Assembly: GCA_945483525.1 (NCBI GenBank)
Contig: CALYRV010000037.1
Span: 1 to 15,761 of the forward strand
Source: an uncultured Verrucomicrobiota bacterium
Lineage (GTDB): Bacteria > Verrucomicrobiota > Kiritimatiellia > RFP12 > UBA1067
DNA: 15,761 bases
Reading direction: 5' to 3'
Part shown: positions 6,701 through 14,188 of the stretch, one piece after another
How positions within the stretch are numbered: the first letter of the stretch is position 1
Layout of the letters: each line of letters starts with the position of its first letter
Notes under the pieces: model-generated
What the model was told of the DNA's origin: nothing
The model's database searches: none
Seen by the model: only the letters and a program-made list of their open reading frames with translations
Program-made: the position numbers and the translations under genes

Positions 6701-8519
6701 CGTTGAGATTACCGACCGCGGCGAGATTCGATTCTATCTCTTCTGGGTCAGCGACTACTGGATTGATTGGGCGGTGAAAGAGGATGTCGTCGAGACGCCG
6801 AGCGGTTGGGATGTCAAGAGTGCTAACGGTCTCGCGTGGCTTGCGAAGATGTCCACTAACGAGTGGATCACCGGTGATATCACGCTGTCGACGGACATCA
6901 CCAACCTCTATGAGCATATTTGGACTCCTATTCGTGGCTTTACCGGAACATTCGACGGCAATAACCGTACGATTACTGGCCTGACAGACAAGGGTGCTGG
7001 TTACTGCTGGACTAATTCGCTGGATCTTTCGGCTTATGGTCTTTTCGGGTCGGCTTCCAATTCGGTCTTCAGAAATATCGCCTTAGAGCGTGTTGCGATC
7101 ACTAACATTGCTGATGCGGTCGGTTCGTTGCTTGGCTGCTCAATCGGTGATCTAGGTCTTACTAACGTCGTGGTTCGTTCTGGTGACATCACCGGCGGCG
7201 GAAGGTTTGTTTCCGGCATTGTCGGCTATATCGGCGATTTTGCCGATGTCGGCATTTATAAGAATCTCAATGCGGCGACTGTCGCGATCACTAACGCCCC
7301 GCTCGGTGGTGTCAATGCTTCAGGTATCGCTAACCTCGGCGTTAACTATGATGATGTTTCCAGTTTGTCCGTGATCAGTAACGAGAACCGCGGCACGATT
7401 ATCTCGACGATAAATTCCACGATTGGTGGCGGTAACGTAGCTCAGATTCTTGCTGGCAGCGATCCTGATACGCATTACAATCCCGTTGAGGATGTTAAGA
7501 TTATCGGCAATGTCGGAACCGGCGATGTCACTCGCGTTGAAAGCATTAACCATCCTGCATGGTCAATTCGTGAGCTTCCGATTGTCAACCTCGCTGCTGA
7601 GGTCTCCCGTCAGAGTGACGAGATTATCTACAAGGAGTTTATTGAGGCGAATGATTCTACCGATGTCGTCATCGATCCCTGGCGTCTTACTGCGCGCATG
7701 ACAGGCGCGTTCTATCAGCAAGGGGTTACGAATTTCGCTGGTATCATCAACGATCAGATAACCGCATCAATGCCGGGTGATGTCGTTACAGTTCAGGATT
7801 CCGGTGAGATCTGGTCGTCGATCGAGCTTGATCGTGCGATTACACTCGATCTCAATGGCAAGGTGATTGACAACGTATTCGACACCTATACGTTCGATGT
7901 TACCGTTGAATCCGGTGAGGCATTGGTGAAGAACGGCGTGGTCACTCATCCGACTGGCAAGCTTGCAACCCGTCCTGAAGGCGACGGATGGCGCAAGCAG
8001 GATGTTGTTACCGCGCCGTGGGATTGCAACTACTGGGATCGCACGCTCTTTATCGACGGAGAATTCATGTCCGCCGCATCTCTTCCGCTGATGATGTCGG
8101 TTTTGAATTCTGGGTCCGTTATCTCAACGCCAGATGATTCGGCCTACTCGATTGACTCCGAGTCTGGTGCGCTTAAGATCAACGGCAAGGCGTTCGTTTC
8201 GTTCTCAGATCTCGGTTACAGCGTCCGTGAGGTTAAGGACGGCGGCGACACGGTTTACGTCGTGGATATCGAAGATCCGCTGGTCGCGCCAGAAATCAAT
8301 CTTGCGATTGTCCCGAATGGTTCTTCAGCTAAGGTGGTGGTTAACGGTGCGAAGGTCGGTTTCGAATATTGCTTGCAGTCCGTCGAGTCGCTTGCCGAAG
8401 CGTGGGACAAGTCTACGGACGAGTGGGTTACGGTTTCCAGGGACGATGATCTTCTCGAGTTCGAGGTCGACACTTCGAAGCCCTCAGGTTTCTATAGAAT
8501 AAAGATACGTGAGAAATGA
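3762..8519 (+). CDS. Very large secreted modular protein: three ~300-aa repeats, GLUG/beta-helix part, C-terminal GFYR domain
   Basis: Predicted exported protein of ~1585 aa, function unknown. The GTG start at 3762 has a strong ribosome binding site and opens a signal peptide (VRSLLAILSVFSAAMLSA, then V-T-L-D). Three tandem units follow, each an Ig-like domain plus a lectin-like domain. The Ig-like parts share an L.[P/Q]G.[E/T].Y motif at L75, L364 and L663. The lectin-like parts begin at W103, W403 and W703, exactly 300 residues apart, and share late G-Y-Y-L/E-Y-F-V strands. Residues ~1016-1200 look like GLUG-type beta-helix sequence (G-F-T-G-T-F-D-G-N-N at 1059-1068, Y-G-L-F-G at 1092). Residues ~1340-1370 carry an L-D-L-N-G-K strand like one in gene 1. 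Residues ~1508-1585 match the end of gene 1, with S1575-G-F-Y-R-I. Stop and next start overlap as ATGA. Likely a cell-surface adhesin or glycan-binding stalk. Only the modular build is certain. Confidence 0.88.
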   Translation: MRSLLAILSVFSAAMLSAVTLDPLIPGKEFKSLTVSGAADAAVVIKLIDRTEVVTPMERTASVVAGRFSEVFSSLEPGHEYAVLIDDVEKETVVMSREMTDGWISENARTYEGLELGTGVWGGQGECAISDGRIVIEAEVNQDHEFGVVFLPTNRFGAASGYWVRANLTFEGEAQAPRMTDGIFGVTLVIDPNDNSRAVFYIIDGQTWKRTETVGNIAVEYDMEFFVDEVTRRVGYYLVEEDRRVYLGAGKIPAGVPTRFRSVDFQGFGSIKEIVGEGRDCSLIASEVHIDGDFSNGVLRAGMNFTNLVLNGWISITNLWDTDVTSGLIEVRIVGADGHIRLAVTNEWNGFGGVYGITNMVDGLTQGETYTVEVNVLDNTGQSVLGDGDWASKGIMGRVTDAWYDEDGYSISGRVPYTGIWEVEQGISLSVDDAGVVIVASDGTVEGAKAVFTPTNSVPRNGRTCVNSFEAIFVSAMDFGMLPDATEELFGITLADDGGDVKLAVIIDGEWVLVDTSVYRAELGRLYTIDAVCAQTENGASIEYFVTDEAGVMKSVARGVFRPGAKPYPSEVAFRGDGRFNSAVGMFYDTTLMNIELELDNMPGTNFTAVAVSGMIRVTPMWDTDCSNGTIRVEIKNGRGEVVSVMEIDFSGDSPIDISVDGLEPGESYSVSTFIINTNGPADGEVAEENVLTPTAKENSGQWIFENARTFAGVDPRTGDWYYRERPIKEAKVVESSRIGQAISIDADLSSSVIFESTNVTAAIVNSTIREITFEICSETAGYVLSAPEFPKMRTADLAGVTIVCDDLGDAEKLHFSVYNPAGGGSWSVLSNTVAELNRPYIFTVIITYPNPNKTTASSIGYYLENAAGKRERIAFFEPGKKANGSLAIPEINDSYRTRLRFTGGGLVKRFEGSCYDAHLAIIDGIEYWTIADAIREIGSSGRVFSPLWYSSYTVDVSDGWFGVYDPNHWLNLIWPLGYVVEITDRGEIRFYLFWVSDYWIDWAVKEDVVETPSGWDVKSANGLAWLAKMSTNEWITGDITLSTDITNLYEHIWTPIRGFTGTFDGNNRTITGLTDKGAGYCWTNSLDLSAYGLFGSASNSVFRNIALERVAITNIADAVGSLLGCSIGDLGLTNVVVRSGDITGGGRFVSGIVGYIGDFADVGIYKNLNAATVAITNAPLGGVNASGIANLGVNYDDVSSLSVISNENRGTIISTINSTIGGGNVAQILAGSDPDTHYNPVEDVKIIGNVGTGDVTRVESINHPAWSIRELPIVNLAAEVSRQSDEIIYKEFIEANDSTDVVIDPWRLTARMTGAFYQQGVTNFAGIINDQITASMPGDVVTVQDSGEIWSSIELDRAITLDLNGKVIDNVFDTYTFDVTVESGEALVKNGVVTHPTGKLATRPEGDGWRKQDVVTAPWDCNYWDRTLFIDGEFMSAASLPLMMSVLNSGSVISTPDDSAYSIDSESGALKINGKAFVSFSDLGYSVREVKDGGDTVYVVDIEDPLVAPEINLAIVPNGSSAKVVVNGAKVGFEYCLQSVESLAEAWDKSTDEWVTVSRDDDLLEFEVDTSKPSGFYRIKIREK

Positions 8520-9925
8520 GGAATATCAGGAATACAATCGTCGCGGCCGCGCTTATCGCGGCCGCTTCCGCATACGGGGAAGCGCCTAAGTACATCTTTC
8601 TCTTCATCGGTGACGGCATGTCTGTTCCCCAGCGCATGACTGCGAATGAGTTTTCCATTAAGACGGGGAACGGACCCCTGGAGATGAACCTGTTGCCGTT
8701 TTCTGGGCTTGCTCGCAGTTGTTCCGCCGACTCGCTGATTACCGATTCTGCTGCGTCCGCGACGGCGATAGCTTGCGGTAAGAAGACGAATAACCACTAT
8801 TCCGGAGTCGATCCTGATGGCAAGCCGCTTGAAAGTTGCGCGGTGGCCGCCAAACGAGCCGGACGCAAGGTCGGTATCATGACATCCGTGACCATCACCC
8901 ATGCGACCCCCGCAGGCTTCTACGCCCATCGCAAGAGCCGCGGTGACATCTACGGTATCTCCACCGATCTCGGCGATTCCGGCTTTGACTTCTTCGCTGG
9001 CGGCGGACTTGGCTGCGCGGACGATCCCTCGCCGACAAATCGTTATCTTTACGCTCAGTCGAAGGGCTATACCCTGATCACTAACCGCGCTGATTTCGCC
9101 GCGCTCAAGCCCGGCTGCGGCAAGATCCTCACTAGGTTCACTAATAATGCGCTTGAGACCGCGATCGATTGGGACGAGTCGCTCGGCCAACCCAAGCTCG
9201 ACGAGATCGTCGCAAAGGCGATCGAGGTTCTGGACGGTGAGGACGGATTCTTCATCATGTGCGAAGGCGGCAGAATCGACTGGGCAGGTCATGGTAACGA
9301 CGCCGCTACGAATATCCGCGACGTCCTTGCTCTCAATGACGCGGTTCGCGTCGCGCTGGCGTTCCAGGACTCCCATCCCGACGACACGTTGGTGATTGTC
9401 ACCGGCGACCATGAGACCGGCGGCATGACGATGGGCTTCGGCGGCACCGGCTACAACCTCTACCCCGAGAACCTTGCCTGCCAGACGATGAGCGTCGGCA
9501 AGTTCAACAACGAGGTGAAGAAGATCTTCAAGGAGAGGAAGGCGCAGGTGGAATTTGAAGACGTGAAGCCGCTTGTCGCGAAGGCCTTCGGTTTCAAGTA
9601 TGAGGGCGATAAGAAGGATATGATGGTTTTGAAGAAGGAGGAGCTCAAGGTGCTCAGAAAGGCGTTTGAGCATGACGTGCAGCTGTTGAAGGAGGGGGTG
9701 AAGGAGACGGATAACTACATGGCGAAGCTCCGCTATACCCTCGGCAACGAATGTCGCACGATCCTCTCCCACAAATGTGGGCTCGACTGGACTAGCGGAT
9801 CTCATACCGCGATGCCGGTGTTGACGACCGCCAAGGGTGTCGGCGCCGAGCGTTTCGCCGGCTTCTACGAGAATACTGAAATCGGCAATCGCATCAAGGC
9901 GATGTACGCCACGGAATCCAAGTGA
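8516..9925 (+). CDS. Secreted alkaline phosphatase (PhoA family)
   Basis: Alkaline phosphatases hydrolyse phosphate monoesters outside the cytoplasm using two zinc ions and one magnesium. The protein is 469 aa, normal for the family. Residues 1-19 are a signal peptide (A17-S-A before the cut). All key motifs are present: I-G-D33-G-M, T-D77-S78-A-A-S with the nucleophile S78, T-H129-A-T131-P, E250-G-G-R-I-D255-W-A-G-H259, G-D298-H299-E-T-G-G and S-G-S-H430-T. By E. coli numbering these match D51, D101-S102, D153/T155, E322, D327/H331, D369-H370 and H412. W256 stands where E. coli has K328, as in Bacillus-type enzymes. A Lys/Glu-rich stretch (~330-410) lies between the last two metal motifs. 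The start overlaps gene 2 by ATGA and no clear Shine-Dalgarno precedes it, so it is probably translated by coupling. Release of phosphate from host or dietary esters is likely; the exact substrate is unknown. Confidence 0.95.
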   Translation: MRNIRNTIVAAALIAAASAYGEAPKYIFLFIGDGMSVPQRMTANEFSIKTGNGPLEMNLLPFSGLARSCSADSLITDSAASATAIACGKKTNNHYSGVDPDGKPLESCAVAAKRAGRKVGIMTSVTITHATPAGFYAHRKSRGDIYGISTDLGDSGFDFFAGGGLGCADDPSPTNRYLYAQSKGYTLITNRADFAALKPGCGKILTRFTNNALETAIDWDESLGQPKLDEIVAKAIEVLDGEDGFFIMCEGGRIDWAGHGNDAATNIRDVLALNDAVRVALAFQDSHPDDTLVIVTGDHETGGMTMGFGGTGYNLYPENLACQTMSVGKFNNEVKKIFKERKAQVEFEDVKPLVAKAFGFKYEGDKKDMMVLKKEELKVLRKAFEHDVQLLKEGVKETDNYMAKLRYTLGNECRTILSHKCGLDWTSGSHTAMPVLTTAKGVGAERFAGFYENTEIGNRIKAMYATESK

Positions 9926-10515
9926 AGATCCTCGACCTTGTTTTCGTCATCCTGACGGCGCCGTTGTGGCTTCCCGTGATGGCGTTGACGGCGGTCGTGG
10001 TCTTCATCAAGCTCGGAAGACCGATATTCTTCCGCCAGGAACGCGCCGGCAAAGGCGGCGTTCCTTTTCGTATCTTCAAGTTCCGCACGATGTTGGAAGG
10101 CGAAGGTTCGGATGCCGAACGACTCACGCGCTTCGGAAAGTTCCTGCGCGCGAGCTCGCTGGACGAGATCCCGGAGCTGATCAACGTGCTCCGCGGAGAG
10201 ATGTCGCTGGTCGGTCCGCGTCCGTTGCCGATTCGTTATCTGCCACGCTATACTCCGCAGCAGAATCGTCGTCACGAAGTGCTTCCCGGGATCACCGGTT
10301 GGGCGCAGGTCCACGGACGCAACGCGCTTGATTGGGAGACGAAGCTCCGTTATGATGTTGATTATGTCGACAGCCGTTCGCTATTTCTTGACCTCAAGAT
10401 CCTCTGGCTTACCGTCTGGCAGGTCTTCTCCGCGCGCGGCATTTCTGCCGCGGGCGAGGCGACGATGTCCGAGTTTACTGGGAACGGGGAAAAGGGAATA
10501 GGGAACGGGGAATAG
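9922..10515 (+). CDS. PglC-type phosphoglycosyl transferase (bacterial sugar transferase family)
   Basis: Small monotopic enzymes of this family move a sugar-1-phosphate from a UDP-sugar to undecaprenyl phosphate, starting a lipid-linked glycan. The protein has 197 aa. Residues ~4-29 are the membrane-entering helix with A13-P14 where Campylobacter PglC has Ser-Pro. Then come R-I-F-K-F-R-T-M (50-57), the catalytic D81-E82 pair in S-L-D-E-I-P-E-L, V-G-P-R-P-L (97-102), P-G-I-T-G-W-A-Q-V (122-130) and D-L-K-I-L (157-161). The match to PglC runs up to about F185-T-G. The last ~10 residues (G-E-K-G-I-G-N-G-E) come from a DNA repeat and look like an added tail. The GTG start overlaps the phosphatase stop (GTGA), with at best a weak GGAA site before it. 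No other glycan gene lies in the window, so sugar and acceptor pathway are unknown; capsule, O-antigen or protein glycosylation are all possible. Confidence 0.93.
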   Translation: MKILDLVFVILTAPLWLPVMALTAVVVFIKLGRPIFFRQERAGKGGVPFRIFKFRTMLEGEGSDAERLTRFGKFLRASSLDEIPELINVLRGEMSLVGPRPLPIRYLPRYTPQQNRRHEVLPGITGWAQVHGRNALDWETKLRYDVDYVDSRSLFLDLKILWLTVWQVFSARGISAAGEATMSEFTGNGEKGIGNGE

Positions 10516-10519
10516 GGAG
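10480..10519 (+). repeat. Purine-rich 21-nt tandem repeat at the gene 4/gene 5 junction
   Basis: GGGAACGGGGAA occurs at 10480-10491 and 10501-10512, 21 nt apart, with AAGGGAATA and then TAGGGAGCG between and after. The repeat encodes the last residues of the sugar transferase (G-N-G-E-K-G-I-G-N-G-E) and its stop codon. Its end AGGGAG (10514-10519) lies 4 nt before the ATG of the kinase gene and can serve as its ribosome binding site. So one repeat supplies a tail, a stop and a Shine-Dalgarno. Confidence 0.75.
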
Positions 10520-10523
10520 CGGT

Positions 10524-13500
10524 ATGAAGGATTTGGAACCCAATCAAACGATCGGAAACTACCGTGTGATCCGCCGGATCGGACGCGGCGGCATGGGTTC
10601 GGTGTACGAGGTCGTGTCGCTCGACCTTAACGAGCGCTATGCCCTCAAGACCTTCACCTACGACCCCAAGGATGATGATGGCGATGTGCTGAAGAACAAG
10701 TTCCTCGAGGAAGGTAAGATCCTTGCGCGTCTGAGGCATCCAAACATCGCCCATGTCTATTCGCTCGCGTATGATCAGGGACTGGAGCTGCTGTATTTCG
10801 TGATGGATCTCGTTCTCAGCGAGGACGGACGTCCCTACAGCGTCGAGAACGCGTCCTTCGCGGATCTCGAGGAAGATACCGCGCTGGCCTGGTTTACCGA
10901 CGTCTGCGAAGCGCTCGATTATATCCATTCGCAGGGTATCGTCCATCGCGACATCAAACCTGGCAACCTCCTGGTCAAACAGGACGGACACATCGTTCTC
11001 ACCGATTTCGGCATCGCCAAGATCAAGTCCGGAAAGATGAAGGCCGAGGTGAATCCGGCGATGACGATGCGCATCGACGGCAATATCACCATTCTCGGGT
11101 CGAATCATTACATGGCACCGGAGGTCGAATACGGCGGTGAGGTGACTCCGGCGGCCGACGCCTATTCCCTTGGCGTGATGATGTTCGAGATGCTGACCGG
11201 CAAGTGGTATGACAAGGTGGAAGATCCCTGGTCGTTGTTGGACGGACGTAAGTATCCGTGGAAGCGTGTACTTTCGATGCTGCTCGCCGAAGATCCGTCC
11301 GATCGTCCTCTCGGTTATGCTGAAATCGCGAAACGCATGCCGACCTGGAAGGGCGAGGACGCGCCGGTGGTCTTCGAGAAGACGGAGGCGTCTGTGCCGG
11401 AATCGAAGAAACGAATTCTTCCGTTGTTGCTGATTGCGGGGGTGGCGGTTATCGGACTGGTTGTCGCGGCGGTGTGTCTGTTGAAGTCGGATGAAGAGCC
11501 GAAGATTGAATCCGCCGTTTCGCCTGTCGTCGTGCAACCGCAGGAAGAAATTGAGAGTGAGACGTTCAAGGAGTCCGACGAGGATGAATCTAACCTCGAA
11601 CCGATGGTGTCCGTCGAGGAATCTCAGTCCGTTGAAAACGTGACGCCAGAGGCGCCGGGTGAGAAGCCGTCTCCGAAGTCCGAAGAGGTGAAGAAGCCCG
11701 AGGCGAAGCCGGTTCTTCCGACGAAGCCCGAGGCGAAGCCGGTTCCGCCGAAGAAGCCCGAGGCGAAGTCAGTTCCGGCAAAGAAGCCGTCAGCACCTGT
11801 CGTGAGCAAACCGCAGCCGAAGAAGATCGATTACGGACCAATCCCCAAGCGTACGTATGCTTGGTTCAATGGCGGTAGGACTGCGGCGCCGAAGGCGGTC
11901 GTGTTCGAATTGGCGAACGGGGCGAACATCGAGTTGCGTCCGTACGCGCCGAAGGCGAATTATCTGATGAAGGATGCGTGGGACATGGGAACGCATGCGC
12001 ATATGGTCGAGTTCTCGCGTCCTTACTGGATTTCGGCGTTCTGCATCGAGCCGTCCGTCTTCCGCGAATTCGACGCCAAAGGCTTCGAGGACTGCCGCGA
12101 GATCGAGTCCGTCGTCAAGAACAAGTACCGCGTGTACCGGAGTGTAGGCTATCGGAAGATCCGGAAGTTCTGCGAGTTTCTTACCGACAAGTACCGTATT
12201 CAGTTGCCGCCGGGTTACGTTTTTCGTCTGCCGACGGAAGCGGAATGGGATCGAGCTATCGACAGTGAGGGATACAAGGAGCTGGTCGCCAAGGCGAAGT
12301 TGCCGCGGTGGACCGACATGACGGCCTATAACAGCGGGAAGATGCGCGGCGAATTCGCCGCGATCCGGAAGGATCTGGGGCTTGATCGGTTCGGCAAGTG
12401 GGAGTCGCTACCGACGCAGTCCGGTTTCCTCATCGGCAAGGGGATTCTGATCGGCGGACGTTCGTTGCCGAGTCCCAACGGCGTGAGCGATGTCGCGTTC
12501 GGAACCCAGCCATTGCTCGACGCGCTGCCGGTCGGAACGGATCTCGTCTACGCGGAGTCGGAGGTTGATCCGTTGCAGGGTGCCGACGGACTCGATGTCG
12601 GCGACGTCTCCAAGGCGAGAGTGCTCTGCCGTCGCTGGAGCAGCGAGCGGCTTTGCATGGACGCCGGCTGTTCGTTCGTCTTTCATCTTGCGCTCGGACC
12701 TGATCTTGTCGGTGAGCAGGCGTGGAACAAGCGAATTGTCAGCGAGAATCCCGCCGCGGTGAAGCCGCCGGCCGGGCACTACGACTGGAATCCCATGCGT
12801 ATTCAGTCTAAGCTTTCACGTCCTAAGGAAATCGATCTTCGCCTCGTGAACGGAGCTAAGATGACGTTCTGCGCAGTTCCGAAAGGCAAGTTCACGATGT
12901 CTAACGTTCCCGGACAGGAGGATAAGTCGCATAAGGTCGAGCTGACCTACGCCTTCTGGATGTCGAAGTACTGTGTCACCTCCGAACAGCGCCGAGATTT
13001 CGGTAAATACGATTGCGAAGGCATTTGCCGTGCGGTCGAGAAAGCGTTTCCGGGCGATCCGGTGTATTGTGCCTTCAACCGCAAGGAGTGGGAGGCTTAC
13101 TGTCGCTTTCTCACCGAAAGATATCGTGAGCAGATTCCGGAAGGGTACGTGTTCCGTCTGCCAACCGAAGCGGAATACGAATGGGTGTTTATCGCGGACG
13201 AGAAGACCGAGGTGCGGACGGTGAATACGAAGCATAATCCCGGCGACCGCAAGGTGATGGACAGGTTCGCGAAGCGGATGAAGAGAGACGGATTGTCCCT
13301 TGTTCGGGATATGGACGGACGTGGATTCGTGGGTCCGGCCAATTTGTGTCTCGGCGGCATTTCCGAACCGAATGTTTGGGGCATTCACGATGTCTGGCTG
13401 GATGATTGGACGCAATGGACGGCGGATCTCTATGATTATGACGGGAAAGGTGTTCCCGGCGGCCGCCCTGACATTAATGTGTTCTATAATGAACGTGAGA

Positions 13501-14114
13501 AGGATCCGTTTCATTGGGATGGACGGGTGTCGCGCGGCGGAATCGTCCGTTACGGACGTAGTGGTCGGTCGCTTTGCCCATTCAATTACGAGGCCCGCGC
13601 CCATATCGTGCTGGCACCAGATTTTGTCACGCCGTTAGAAAAGACGGAGCGGGAGCCCTGCCCGGAATCGGCTTTCGGCGCAAAATTTGTCGAGAGCGTG
13701 TCCGTCAGCGCGCTTTCTTCCGAACAGAATCCTGCCAAGTTCACTCCAGAGCGGAAGGCGATGCTGGTTTCCCGCGATCCCGCCATCCTCGGGGATCGCG
13801 GAAGGGCGTTTCTGACTCAAGAAGAGGACGCTCCGTGGGTACAGCTTGAGTTGGCCCAGCGGACCACTCTCGCCGGTGCGGTGATCGAGACCTACGCTTC
13901 GCGCGGACAGACGGCGAACTTGACCGTATGGATTTCTGATGATGGTAAGCGGTGGCGGGAAATCGCTAAGGCCGATCGTGTTCTTGGCCGATATCGCTTC
14001 GATTTTAAAGGAAAGAATGCAAATCGTGTTAAATATGTGAGAGTGGGTCGTGAGCCCGGACATGGAGTGGATTCGTTCGGTCTCCATAAGGTCTGGCTCT
14101 ATGGTAAAAAGTGA
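10524..14114 (+). CDS. Transmembrane Ser/Thr protein kinase with two FGE-like modules and an F5/8 type C-like domain
   Basis: Likely a sensor kinase of 1196 aa. Residues ~13-272 are a PknB-type kinase with all core motifs: glycine loop G20-R-G-G-M-G25, K42, E63, H141-R-D143-I-K-P-G-N148, D161-F-G and A198-P-E. The activation loop (161-200) has Thr/Ser suitable for autophosphorylation. K295-K-R then a single membrane helix (~298-320) puts the kinase in the cytoplasm and the rest outside. A Pro/Lys linker (~380-435) includes three 10-residue repeats. Residues ~465-730 and ~770-1032 are two diverged copies of the FGE/sulfatase-modifying (DUF323) fold, with R-L-P-T-E-A-E-W (568-575) and R-L-P-T-E-A-E-Y (878-885). 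Residues ~1058-1196 resemble a discoidin domain (W1105-V-Q-L-E-L, I1137-S-D-D-G-K-R-W). No FGE catalytic Cys pair is in register, so the modules probably bind rather than oxidise. Chlamydial Pkn1 has a similar kinase-FGE fusion. Starts 8 nt after gene 4. The ligand is unknown. Confidence 0.95.
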   Translation: MKDLEPNQTIGNYRVIRRIGRGGMGSVYEVVSLDLNERYALKTFTYDPKDDDGDVLKNKFLEEGKILARLRHPNIAHVYSLAYDQGLELLYFVMDLVLSEDGRPYSVENASFADLEEDTALAWFTDVCEALDYIHSQGIVHRDIKPGNLLVKQDGHIVLTDFGIAKIKSGKMKAEVNPAMTMRIDGNITILGSNHYMAPEVEYGGEVTPAADAYSLGVMMFEMLTGKWYDKVEDPWSLLDGRKYPWKRVLSMLLAEDPSDRPLGYAEIAKRMPTWKGEDAPVVFEKTEASVPESKKRILPLLLIAGVAVIGLVVAAVCLLKSDEEPKIESAVSPVVVQPQEEIESETFKESDEDESNLEPMVSVEESQSVENVTPEAPGEKPSPKSEEVKKPEAKPVLPTKPEAKPVPPKKPEAKSVPAKKPSAPVVSKPQPKKIDYGPIPKRTYAWFNGGRTAAPKAVVFELANGANIELRPYAPKANYLMKDAWDMGTHAHMVEFSRPYWISAFCIEPSVFREFDAKGFEDCREIESVVKNKYRVYRSVGYRKIRKFCEFLTDKYRIQLPPGYVFRLPTEAEWDRAIDSEGYKELVAKAKLPRWTDMTAYNSGKMRGEFAAIRKDLGLDRFGKWESLPTQSGFLIGKGILIGGRSLPSPNGVSDVAFGTQPLLDALPVGTDLVYAESEVDPLQGADGLDVGDVSKARVLCRRWSSERLCMDAGCSFVFHLALGPDLVGEQAWNKRIVSENPAAVKPPAGHYDWNPMRIQSKLSRPKEIDLRLVNGAKMTFCAVPKGKFTMSNVPGQEDKSHKVELTYAFWMSKYCVTSEQRRDFGKYDCEGICRAVEKAFPGDPVYCAFNRKEWEAYCRFLTERYREQIPEGYVFRLPTEAEYEWVFIADEKTEVRTVNTKHNPGDRKVMDRFAKRMKRDGLSLVRDMDGRGFVGPANLCLGGISEPNVWGIHDVWLDDWTQWTADLYDYDGKGVPGGRPDINVFYNEREKDPFHWDGRVSRGGIVRYGRSGRSLCPFNYEARAHIVLAPDFVTPLEKTEREPCPESAFGAKFVESVSVSALSSEQNPAKFTPERKAMLVSRDPAILGDRGRAFLTQEEDAPWVQLELAQRTTLAGAVIETYASRGQTANLTVWISDDGKRWREIAKADRVLGRYRFDFKGKNANRVKYVRVGREPGHGVDSFGLHKVWLYGKK
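11694..11783 (+). repeat. Three 30-bp in-frame repeats (K-P-E-A-K-P-V type linker)
   Basis: Three near-identical 30-bp units encode K391-P-E-A-K-P-V-L-P-T, K401-P-E-A-K-P-V-P-P-K and K411-P-E-A-K-S-V-P-A-K. They sit in the Pro/Lys-rich segment between the membrane helix and the first FGE-like module. Such linkers are stiff and charged, and could span the periplasm or peptidoglycan. Copy number may vary between strains. Confidence 0.85.
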
Positions 14115-14123
14115 AATACCCAC

Positions 14124-14153
14124 TTGAAACGATTGCCACATTTATAGTATAAT
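14124..14153 (+). promoter_or_regulatory. Sigma70-type promoter for fusA
   Basis: TTGAAA (14124-14129) and a perfect TATAAT (14148-14153) are 18 nt apart. Transcription would start near 14160, giving a leader of about 30 nt. The -35 box begins only 10 nt after the kinase stop codon. No terminator hairpin with a T-run is visible between the kinase gene and this promoter, so read-through from the cluster is possible. Confidence 0.85.
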
Positions 14154-14173
14154 ATGCGCTCATTTTATAACTA

Positions 14174-14179
14174 AAAGGA
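14174..14179 (+). promoter_or_regulatory. Ribosome binding site of fusA
   Basis: AAAGGA lies 9 nt before the ATG at 14189. It supports this start, which also gives the normal EF-G N-terminus. Confidence 0.75.
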
Positions 14180-14188
14180 ACAACTAAA

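Noticed and set aside
4672..8340. N-X-S/T sequons in gene 2 as targets of the PglC-like enzyme's pathway
   Set aside because: I count about a dozen in ~1585 residues, roughly what chance gives, and no oligosaccharyltransferase gene is in the window.
8541..8565. Repeated TCGCGGCCGC (8541-8550 and 8556-8565) near the phosphatase start as a regulatory hairpin
   Set aside because: It encodes the Ala-rich core of the signal peptide using GCG/GCC codons; the palindromes are explained by coding and no regulatory partner is visible.
8492..9805. 437-codon open frame on the minus strand opposite the phosphatase gene
   Set aside because: The + strand frame has every alkaline phosphatase motif; the antisense frame has no signal, domain or ribosome binding site.
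14085..14110. CCATA...TATGG hairpin at the end of the kinase gene as a terminator
   Set aside because: The stem is only 5 bp, lies inside the coding sequence and is followed by A residues, not a T-run, on the transcribed strand.
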